From Siderastrea radians (lineage: Eukaryota > Cnidaria > Anthozoa > Scleractinia > Rhizangiidae): 64,000 nucleotides of DNA. The stretch spans positions 4,984,482-5,048,481 of the forward strand of contig OZ024898.1 of assembly GCA_964017195.1 (NCBI GenBank), given 5' to 3'. Numbering within the stretch: position 1 is the first letter of the stretch; each line of letters opens with the position of its first letter. The translations under genes were made by a program, and so were the position numbers. The notes beneath the pieces were generated by a model. The model was not told where the DNA came from. It saw only the letters and a program-made list of their open reading frames with translations, and ran no database searches. Below are positions 24,901-36,600 of this stretch, piece after piece.

Positions 24901-27614
24901 AATTGAATTCTACGATTGTTGAATCAATTTCCTCAAAAGTGGATATCTAGAAACTACCATGTACAGCGCTGATGCACGAAAGCACAGAAAGCGAATTATA
25001 ACAGATCGGTTGGCTCAGGTGCACGGAACAAAGTAAAAAATGTGCTGAACTTTGATTTTCTTAGACAAGAAATCTGTGATCTTTGTCCACGCAGCACTGG
25101 ATTCGCCTAAGTTGGAAATTGGAAAAGTAAAAAATAAACAGAGCAAATTCTACTTCTTGATTTTGCAATGTTACATATGTATATTACAAACAGCACACCG
25201 TAAAAAAATATAATGCAAAATAATATAGTCAATATCAATAGAATTATTACCATACACTGGATTCTTTCCCTCAAAAATTCAGTTAAACGAAGAAAGCAAT
25301 CTCATTTAAAATGTGGGGCCGTGTTAAAAGCCAGGACCTATAGGACCTAGGAATACGTCATTTTCGTTTCAGAAACCCTGGGAACGAGGCTCCGAGGACG
25401 TCATCCATCATTAATAAATTCGGCAAGTTAGGCCCAGTTCAGACGCCGTACCTCTCATGTGCCGTACCAAATGCATTTTCGCTCCAAGGTCGTATTAAGT
25501 GGCGAGCTTTGCCTTACCCAGAGATTTTACCTTGCCTAATTGAATTCTGTCGAAAAAAAAATTTGATTTGGACACCGTTCCATTGCCAAATAACTGCGAA
25601 CTACTTGGTACGGCACATGAGAGGTACGGCGTCTGAACTGGGCCTTACAAGCGTTTGGGAACGAGGCTCCGAGCACGTCATCCATCATTATCGAATTCGG
25701 CAAGTTATAACCGTTTCGGCACCCTGTCGAATGACGTTAATTAAATCTTCTGAAAGGATGTTGAGTGATGCTGAATGGCTTTGAACAAGGTTGATTGCCA
25801 TCAAACATTCCTACAACAAAGGATTATCCAACCCCCGGGTCCCGGGGGGGGTACTCGAGCAGGTTTTGGGTGGGTGTGTGCCGCCCAGGCCTCTAAAATT
25901 AGACCCCGTTTTAGAAGTGTTTTGCATTCAAAGTGATACCCCGTTCTAGAAATAGGCAGTTTTTTAATACCCCGTTCTAGATATTTACTAAATTCAAAAA
26001 CCTGTTTTAGGAAAGTCATTTCTTTGTTTGTTCGACTAATTTACCTCCGAAATACAACTGTTTCTAGGCAAACCAGGTCGTGTTGTTTTCCCCATTAGTT
26101 AATTAACCATTTATTTATGTCCCTATAAATAATTTAAAATCGCTGATGATATTTTGAAGCTTTCGTGCGTTTGCAATATTACAACCCGCTCTAGAAACGT
26201 CTCAAGTATGGATACTCCGTTTAAGATCAGCAATCCCAAAATCACGACCCCGTTGGGCGGCACAGACCCGTACAGGTCTTATCGGGGAGTACCCCCCGGG
26301 TAACCAACGATGCTGGATGACGTGTATTCACTTTGACCGAGGCTGTAGTCAGCTGTAACAAGTCTCGGCGCACGTGCGAAATACTTCTGAAGATGGAGTG
26401 GGTTGCATAAACGCTATTCGCCAAGGACAAGACGCCAACGTCGGGCGTTACACCATTTCGAACGTAAGTAAACGCCCATGTCACACCAGACGTGAAATCT
26501 ACGCCTAATAGGAAGTAGACGTAAATTGTTCGTAACAACAACTGCCATAGTTTTGTTGCTCCAGACGATATTATTTTTCCTATGAGTGTTGGTACTGCAG
26601 AGTTGATATAACAACACAAGTCAATTTGTTTTTCTTGTGTTTCACCGCCTAGAAATTTGGCTTTCTCTTAACGTTTTTGTGCAGGTTCAATCTCATGAAC
26701 GTATGAAGCTCAAGTTTGCATATTTCGGACTTCCCGAAACTGTTTTTATAAACGAGACAGGAAAGTAAAATTCGCCACCTGCGTGACTGACTAGTTTTAT
26801 CAAGAGTGGAGTGTTCTGTTACATAAACTAAACAATAGCAACAGGAAAGCATAGCTTCTATTGGAAACAACAGCAACGCAACCATAAGCATACCTTCAGG
26901 GCCCTACTTGTGTAAACAACAGCAGCACAGCCGTAAGCATAGCTTAAGGGCCCTTTCTAGTCAAAACAACAGTAACGCGACCATAAGCATACCTTAAGGG
27001 CCTTTTAGTAAAAACTACAGCGGCACAACCATAAGCATAGCTTCAGGCCCTTCAAGTGAAAACAACAGTAACGCAGCCAAAAGCATAGTTTAAGGGCCCT
27101 TCTGGTGAAAACAACCGAAACGCAACCATACATTCAACATAAGGGCCCTTCTGGTGAGAACGAAAGTATCCTCGAACCCGTTGTTAGTTTCAAGTACGTC
27201 CATGGGCTCATGTTTGGACCCACGCTTGTGCCGCTGGTAAAATCAAGCTTCAGCGCTTAGTCTAGCGCTTGCAACGTTTATGCCACTGGCTTCAGCTGGC
27301 ACCACCGGATTTCACTTCCGCTATCTCCTCAAACGCAGGCACAAGGGTCATTTTTGCTCAGTGTTTTTGCGGACTCTTCTCGCTAGTAAATATTGACTTA
27401 AACATGGTTTGAACAGTCATTCTTCTCCCTTTCAGTATACCTCAAAAGATGAGAAAAGAACAAAGGTGATAACGTTAAAAATATCATTTCACCTCAGAAA
27501 AAACTGGAAAACGAACGTACCATAAGAAAGCACTTTTCATTGGCTTATTGACTGACTGACTGACTGACTGACTGACTGACTGACTGACTGACTGAATGAC
27601 TGACTGACTGACTA

Positions 27615-27666
<52 letters not shown>

Positions 27667-30600
27667 ACTGACTGACTGACTGACTGACTGACTGTTTGAC
27701 TGACTGACTGACTGACTGACTGAATGGCTGACTAACTGACTGACGGACAGACGACTGACTGAGACTGAATGACTGACTGATTGATCGATTGATTCACTCT
27801 TGGCTGAATGAAGGAAATATTTTGCTAAAAACAAAATAAATAAATGTCCTTTATTTGCCCTCGGCAAGTGATTATAGCAAGGTGCTAGTGGGGCCGAGCA
27901 TTTAAACTTTAGAAACAAATATTTGAAACTGACATAACAAGTTAAAAGTCCCAACAGGCAGGAGGCAGACCAGTTGGCTATTTACAAGTGTGGCCGAGGA
28001 GTTAAATCTGGGTCGGCCGTGAAACAACTCCAGAGCGCGGTCTTGAACCTGGGACCCCAGGATTTCAAGTCTAGCGCCCTAACCACTCGGCCACACTGCC
28101 TCCTTTTGTGAAAACAAACAAACAAACAACACAATGTTTTTCACAACGTTCGCTTTGAACGCTGCGTGTATTCAAAGCGAACTTTTAATCTTATTAAAAT
28201 CTTCTCTTCCTTTGGAAAAAACATTACGTTAAAGCATTCTTGATACGTCATTCTGATATCGGCACAACGTTCACCGCCTCTAACTTAATAGGAGAAGGGA
28301 CACTTACAGCGTTCATTTGAATGATTTCCTGTTGTGTACATTTTGCAGGTGTGAACCGCTTAGGAATTAATCTCGAATACAGATCGCGAAATCCTTGTTT
28401 GAAAGCTGAATTGCGCAGTCCGTACAAAATAGGATTACACATGCTGTTTAGATAGCCAAGCAGCAACGATATCATTTCCACGACGCCCGGCAAGGGCTTT
28501 GGATAATAAACATCAAAAAACATGGTTGCTGCAAAAGGTCCCCAGCAAATTACGAACAGAATGACTACTATAATGAATGTGTTCGTTATCTTACTTTCTT
28601 CAGGTGAAATGCGTGATTTCAATTTGAAAAGCACTTCAGAAACGCTTCGTCTGTTCATCTGTGTTTCTTTGAGCACCTCAAAGTCTTGCTTCGTGCCAGG
28701 AATTTTGTTATTGTGTGTTTCATTTGATGGTGCAGTCTCCGGTTCACTTTGATCCAATGGCTTGGGAGAGGCAATGTTATTCCTTGAAAATTCAACTCGC
28801 CTTTTTGAAGCCCGCGTGAACGTGAGAATGTTGTAGTAAGAAAATAACATGGCCAAAAGAGGCCCGAAAAAGCAGCATGAGATCATGAAATACATGAAGT
28901 GGACGTTTGAAGGCCAGTAAACAAAACAGTACGATTTTCCAGGTATGAAGCGAAATTCCGCCCAGCCAAAAAGTGGAGGAGAGGACAGGGATATCGACAC
29001 TACCCAGACCCCAGCGGCATAAAGCAGTGCTTTTTTCTTCGAGAATGTTTTGGTGTAAGTGTTCCACCTGACGATGTAAAAATATCGGTTGATAGCGATC
29101 ATGCCGAGAGACATGACCGAAGCAATAAAAGACAAAATCGAGAAAAACCCGAGCGCCACGCAAGCGGTGTGTCCGAACACCCACCGCTCTTTGATGATCG
29201 TAACCATTGTAATCGGCATGCTTAAAACCGACACCAATACGTCTGCTGCGGCCAGGTTTAAGATGAACAGGTTGGTGACTGTCTGAAGATTTCTGTTCCT
29301 GTAAACGACGACGAACAAACTCAAATTGCCGATCAAAGCTACAAAGCAAATGGAACAGAGGACAGCTGTTTCGAACACTATCACGAGTAGATTAAGCTCC
29401 ATTTCTGAACTTGAAATCGTGGCACGCAAACGACGTAGTTGTTTTTTCGCCAAGCTGCCGGTAAGAAATGAGCGTAAAGATATTTTGCTTGCAATAAACG
29501 AGGGTATTCTCTCTAAATTTAGCTACGAGTGAAATGCGATAAGTGGATAAGAAACTGTTGTCAGAATTCGCGAGGATTAGGCGTGGATGAGTTAACATGA
29601 GATACTGGAGCGGGATAAGCTGATGCACCGAACGGCGAGTTCGAGAACCCTTCGTAATACGGGCATGTAGATTTCTGTCTGTTCTGGAAATCAGCTTCAG
29701 CCCGCTTTTTGACGATGAAAGACATCATTTGAATGAAAATGAGGATGAAGTTTATTTTTCCGTTTCCATGATCAAGACAATTGTTGTTCAGCAGGAGATA
29801 ATCATCCGAAACAACAGGCACTCCAAAACGTTCGCAGGTGATGCCGCTAGAAAGGATAAACGACCAAAATGAATATATAATGGCGCTCGACAAAGGAGTA
29901 AAGAATTGAACTCTACGATTATTGAATCAAAAGTGGATATCTGGGAATTACAATGTACAGCGCTGATGCACGAAAGCACTGAAAGCGAATTATAACAGAT
30001 CGGTTTGCTCACGGAGCACGAAACAAAGTAAAAATGTCTTAAACTTTGATTTTCTTAGACAAGAAACCTGTGATCTTTGTCCACGCAGCAGTGGATTTTC
30101 CCAAGTTGGAAATTCAGGGAAAAATAAAAAGGACAAACGACCAAAATGTATTATAATAGCGCTGGACAAAGGTGTAAAGAATTGAATTCTACGATTGTTG
30201 AATCAATTTCCTCAAAAGTGGATATCTGGGAATTTTAAAACGTACAGCGCTGATGCACGAAAGCAGTGAAAGCAAATTATAACAGATCAGTTTGCTCAGG
30301 GCGCACGAAACAAAGTAAAAAATGTCCTGAACTTTCATTTTCTTAGACAAGAAACTCGTTATCTTTGTCCACGCAGAATTGGATTTTCCCAAGTTGGAAA
30401 CTGGAAAAATAAAAAAAATAAACAAAGCAAATTCTACTTTTTGATTTTGCAATGTTATATTACAAACAGCATATCGTAAAAAAGAAACTACTGCTGAGCA
30501 GTAATTCTAACGCACTTCAGGATTTCATTTATAGACTTAAAAGCTAAAAGCATCTTAGACACTAAAACAGCGTCATGGGAAAGCACTGATCGATAGCTTT

Positions 30601-33600
30601 CAATTTTTTTTCTTGAATTGGATGATAACGCATCAAAAGGAAACGGCCAGCATTTGCTAGATTTCCTATTATTACTCTGATAACACGATTTGAAAAGTTG
30701 CAGACATGTGATTTAGCTAGAAAAAATTGTTCCGAAGTCGATACAAAAGAGTTTTGTTTGGTCACGAAATAAGAAAAACACAGTAGATTGCAAATTGCTG
30801 TTTACAGTAAACTATCCACCATCCATTAGAACTTCAAAGAGGCTAAAAACATTAAATTTAAAAAGACTATAAAAAACCCAAAGCCGGTAACTTACACAAA
30901 ACGCACATAATAACCTTTGATTTCGATCAAAACTAATCGAGTTTGCATCAAGTGATGCACACATTAAAGGGCAAATTTATATTCTCTTTCATAACGCTAG
31001 GGCACCAGATGCATCGAGACGTCAAAACAGTCTACATATAGCCGTGGGAAAAACACCTGACGCTTAGCCACAGGGCACCCATACGTTTTCAAACCCTTGG
31101 AGGCATGTTTTGAGAAACTGATTAAGCTTCGTATGTTGTGATTTTGAAACATTTATATACCATTTTTACACACGATCAATGAAGCAAAGAATATGTCTTC
31201 TGTTACTTGATAGTTGAAAATTGCAATTTTTTTTAACGCAAAAAAATATAAACTCATAAAGCATGCCTACCATATATACGGCGTGCATAAAGTGTAGGCA
31301 TCATATCGAAGAGCCAGTTACTTCACACAACACGTTTACACAACAATTATAATAAGTGGTATTTAAGAAATCGGTAGAAGCTGGAAAAGGTAAGTACAAA
31401 CGCTGTGATGAGAGCGCATCGCGTTCATTGCTCTTACTTAAGCTCGACCATTCTTACCACAGAAAGAGTGCAAACGGAATTGAAGGGAAAAAAGACTGTT
31501 TTGCTACCTTTATACAACCCCGGTCATTCTACCCGGGACATTTACACTAAAATCTACCCTCACCCCGCCCCCCCCCCCCCCCGTCCACCCCCATGGAATG
31601 TTGATCTCAACCATCTGAAAACATCTCCATCGCTATCAACACTGAGTGGGGGAAGGGGTGATTGGGTTCAAAGGTGCTGGTACAATAGGAGCATAGACAA
31701 ACAAACAGAACGTAACTTCTTCTGTGCTTTACAATATGCCAGTGCCAAAACTGAGTACTTTGAGAAGAGATTTTGTAAGGTGTCCTTAGGAAAACTGGAC
31801 GCAATTGTAGAATAGTGCACAACGCTTTATGTACCTTGCCATCCTTCCAGTAAACATGGTATAACGGCTCTACTTTTGATGGACAAACATACGCTCTCTT
31901 GGCTTCATCAAACGGGTGTCGACATAACACTCTCTTCCCGGGGGACGGAGGCGGCTCATCACATCTCTGCATAAGATCAAGAAGCGCTCCACCTGAAAAA
32001 CACGCAAGAAACGACAAATAACGGCTGCTAGCAACACCTCTGTTTTAAGGGTTCTAGAGAGGTGCTTCAGTACCAGTCACAAATAGTTGGGACACGTCAA
32101 CCGAACGCTGTTTTCTTCCTTCCCGCGCTTCTCTTTTACCTCTCAATGTTGTTTATCACTATTCAGTCAGCAAATCTTGTACACCGACATTGAGAGGGCA
32201 GGGAGACAGAATGTGTCCCAACTAATTTGTCTGGTGCTGTAGCTTCTCATACAGAAGTTTTTCTAGCTCGCGGTTACATACTAAGCACGTCACGCAACGA
32301 GTGAGGAGCGTTGCGTGACAACCCAATTAACGTCCGCGTGACTTCTCTGGCCTCGTCACAAAGTCTCTCCCCACTGTTTTAAACAGCAGCAACTTCTCAA
32401 AATGCTGCGTTAATGTTACAAGAGCGCAGCAATCAAGTGCTGCTACCTTTGAATCCAATCCCACTATAGCCGTGACTGTACACTGCGTACTCTTGAATGG
32501 TGTCTCCTAGAAACCCAACTTATAAACACTACTTGAAGCAAGTTTTTACGCAGAACGCAGGTTACCTGAGAGCAATTTTTTCTTTTTTTTTTTGCTAGAT
32601 TTGAGCCTTTTGCACGATTTGGAGATCGATATCAGCTGAATTAAAACAAAAACCTTTGGAATAGTTTTGCTCCAAGTCGCTCGTTTTCATTTGGAGGATA
32701 CAAATCAAAATGGCGGCTGGTTCTACGAACTCCCTTCGCAGCCAGACCGCGATCCTCACAGCAAAGAAAACAAAACAAGCGAATTACAGCAGGAGGTAGC
32801 TTGCCGCTTCCAAAGAACTTCTTCAGGTTCAGTTTATTTTATCGTATACTCAATTTAGTGTTAAAACACAGCCCTTACCATCGCCGCCATATAATCGGAA
32901 GGCTTCCTTCTTTCCTGGTATCGTAACTTTCTCGATATCTTGGCTCAGCTTCATTCTCGCATCACCGTTTAATTCCACTAGCTGAAGAAAAGAAAAATGG
33001 ATAAACAGAAAGAGATCACTCTTGTAACAATTTTGTTTTCAACACGCGTCTAACTATTGACAACTGAAATATTAGTTACAGGAAATAGTATGAAAGTTTT
33101 AAATAATTACGTGCGTGGAAAGATTGGAAATTCACGCTTCAAACGACAACCTTGAGAAGTAAGTGTTTGCCTGAACTTTTTAGTGGGAATTTCTGAAAAG
33201 TCGAAATGCAGTTTCCCTTTTCATCCAAAAACAAACAAACAAACAAACAAAGAAACAAGCTAACAACGACAAAACAGAGCGGAATCAGGTGACCATTTGA
33301 GAAATCTTCATTTTGGAACAACGCCTTTGCTTAGAATCCTGAGTCAAAACACAACAAATGTGATAGATAAAGAAAGCAAAAGAAGGAAATTAAAGCTCCC
33401 TGAAGAGAAACAACACCTGTTAATCCTCGAGCGAGGTTTTTAGGGTGTTGACGATCGATTTAAGTTGACTTTTGGCGTTTTTGGTCGTCCCACCTTGCTC
33501 CTACTTCTCTGTTATTTTTGACCCGAGCTCTCTTTTGACGCTGTAAGGTTTTTTTGATTGGGGAGTCTGATTCTAAGATAAAAATTAGAGTTAGGAACAC

Positions 33601-36600
33601 GACGGCTCTACTTGTGTAATCAGGAGTCAGATTCTATTCAAAAAAAGAAGATTACACAGAAGGTATAACCTTTAAAAATAATAGTTCCATTAGTTACTTT
33701 CTGCTCACCTTAAATACACATCCTAGAGCCGGCTGCTTTTGGCACGTCACAAGATGAGTGCCAATACCAAAGGAATCTAAACAGTGGCCCTGAAAAGTCA
33801 AAATGAATAGCGCGACATGCATGAAAATAGAACACCTTTTCCGTGTTCCTAGTAGCTTTCTCAGTGGGGAATAGGTCACAAGAAAAATTGAACGGAACGA
33901 GCAGTACGAATCTTGGGAGGGGGCCACGCATGGCTAGCTCCGCTCATCGTTTACCGTAGAATCACGAAAGTAGCAGCCCTCGTTATTTGAGATAAGCAAG
34001 CCCAGGGAGCCGCAACTTTCGGGTAGCCGTTACTTTTGGGCAGCTAAAATACGCGAGTAATTGAAGACGAAATTCATCGTAAACACAACTGCGGAATAAG
34101 CAAAATGGCACTTTAATTCGGTGGGTTTTGAAATGTCATTGTTCCCGTTTAAGTTACTGAAGACTATAACGATTAAATAGTAATTGTTCCCGTTCGAATC
34201 CGTGTTAATGCTCCCGTTCAAATCACTGAAGTTAGGCTTCTGAATAAATATTCCTGTTCGAGTGACTGACTCCTGGTGTATTCCGTGTCGATGCCACGAC
34301 GAAGAAATACTTAAGTATTCTAAGAAATTGTACGCCAAAAACTGGAACCAACACCGAAGATCTTCAACATAGTCCTCATAAAATACAGCTTGGGACTCCC
34401 GGTTACTATGGAGATGACACTAGGGGGTATTTTGGACCGTTACTACAGTGGGGAGCGTTTCTTTCGGGAACTACTCAGAAAGGCCCCAATATCAGCGTTC
34501 CTTTTGGGTAGCCGTTACTTTCAGGGGGTCGCTACCTTCAGAATTCTGATATTTTATTTATCATTGCTAGTTTTTGCACCTTATTTCTCAGTAAGAAGTC
34601 CGTTTACAGCCTGTTATCCTATGTCCCATTGAAATCTCTCACGAATGAGGTCAGTCGGTTGGGAAAGAAAATAGAAAAGTAATCAAAACAATATATTTGG
34701 GCGGTCGCGTATTCAATTGCGGGACTGCTGTTATCGTTGTTTAAGTTTACAAGGTTTTCACAAAGGATTATTTGCCTAAAGCTGGATGAACTTAACCTAC
34801 CTGCTGGTTAAGCGAGAAAAGTGTATCCTCGTTTATATCATTACTGGCGACAATAATCCTCTTTGCAAACCACGGTAAACCAAACCTTGGGGAGACAAAG
34901 CAATAGAGATAATAGGCCAAAATCATTTTAATATATTAGTTATTATTATAACGATTTTGGCATATCATTCCGACACATGTAACCCCCGGTTTAAACGACG
35001 AAATTTACATGTGCCGTTCTTAATGCAAATTAGCAAAAAACAATAGCTTTTGCTCATTTGCATTACATGTAGGTTCGGCACATGTCAAGTTCGACGTTTA
35101 AACCGGGCCTAAGTGACATGGACCAAAGTGGCTCTGTATTATATAGTTGGTCCATAAGACATGAAAGTTCACTCACTTATCTTCAACTGACAGGGTTTGC
35201 ACACTGCCTTATTCTCACGGTATTTTTGTGTGAGATTAGAACTAGCATAATTTCCAGCGAGGGTGGTTGGCTACTTGGAGGCCATGCAACAGTTTACTAG
35301 CAACCGAGTTGTAAGCGCTCCAGATTGTTAGAAGACTGTATTGCTCAGTTGGAATAACGTAACGTAACGGAGGCGAGGAAAAGCTGAATGACAGTGCCAC
35401 ATAACGTACACTAACGACAGAGAAAGGGTAGGCGGAGAGCTGCACTTTTTTACTCTTCTTTTTTAATGTGAGGAAATTGAGGCGTGAAGTGAGTTGCTTG
35501 CAGTAAAATATACTTTTTGTGTGTAACAGAATGTTATTGAACTAAATTTAAATGTAAATACAAGAAGCAAAATTGGTCGAAATACCAGGATATATAAGGC
35601 ACGGCTTACAAAGACGTGAAGTAGGAGTCATGCAGCCTTCCAACCCCATTTTATATCTGTAACACACTTAAAAGTGTGTTCGCATTTAATTTTATAAGTC
35701 GGTAAAGTAGGATCGTCCAGGGTAAGTGTAGCCTGAGAAAAACGACGTCTGAGTAACGAGCTCAGAAATTCCATACTGATGACGTCACTACCCAGATCTT
35801 GGTAGTGCATCTGATTGGTTGTGCCGCGAGGGAATTTTCTTTCAACCAATCAGAAGCACTAACAAGATCTGGGTAGATCAGTATGGAATTTCTGCGTTCG
35901 TAACTCAGACGTCGTTTTGCGAGGGCTCAAGTGGCGACCTCGCGAAACGTCCGCTGTTTTCTCAGGCTAGGGTAAGTGTGGACTGTTTGTGGTGACATTA
36001 ACTGATGCTTCGACAACCTTACTGGAAGTCATCATCAGAGTCAAGTGTAGGCTCCCCAATCCAAAAGGATAAAACACAGTTTGTCACGCAGGTTGCACAT
36101 TAATGAACTTTTTTTTAACACACTTACACTTCTGCTACTTTTTCCAGGGATTTTCTTATTTGTATCGACTGGTATGCTAAATCTCCTGAATCAAGTCTCA
36201 CTCCTACAGCTTGGTATCCAAAATCATTGAGTGCCAAGGCCACTGCACAGAAAGCCGGAACACCGCTCCTACAGATCACAACAATAAAAGCGTGAACTGT
36301 AACTAACGACGAGTAGGGACTATGGACTCAGAAATGAGCCCCTGTTTGCAGGGGGGGGGGTCATGTCCCTTGTCTGATTTTCAAACAGTCCTGTCGAAAT
36401 TTCAGGAAGGTTGCTTGTCTCTGTCGGAATATTGCGCACTACCTCCTCACGCTGGTTTCGAAAAGTTGACATGTCCCTGTCAAAATTTCTTTTCGGTAAC
36501 TCAGTTGACCGTTGTACTTGTGTGGTCATGGGCCCCATTTACGTCAGGGACTTGGTCTTTTTCTCTTTTCCTTGCTCAGTCACCAGAAAACAACCACACA

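Larger units (their letters stand above)
17690..25225. repeat. Tandem segmental duplication, copy A
   Basis: It matches copy B (25226-30482) in order: a TACACTGGATTCTTTCCC block, a hAT-like MITE, a GGGCCC minisatellite, a TCAG microsatellite, a SINE, the GPCR gene and its 5' region. Copy A also holds the 2.8 kb TTAA transposon at 17887-20719. Without it the copy is about 4.7 kb. Confidence 0.9.
25226..30482. repeat. Tandem segmental duplication, copy B
   Basis: Copy of 17690-25225 without the TTAA transposon. The empty site reads CATCCATCATTAATAAATTC near 25405-25424. Copy B has an added CCTG block in its microsatellite and a further local duplication of about 270 bp upstream of GPCR 3. Confidence 0.9.

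Noticed and set aside
15047..29402. Opsins
   Set aside because: The three receptors resemble opsins in general shape but have Tyr, not Lys, at the retinal-linkage position of TM7.
29403..29453. 17-residue N-terminal extension of GPCR 3
   Set aside because: The extended frame begins at TTG, not ATG; GPCR 2 uses the downstream ATG that both copies share.
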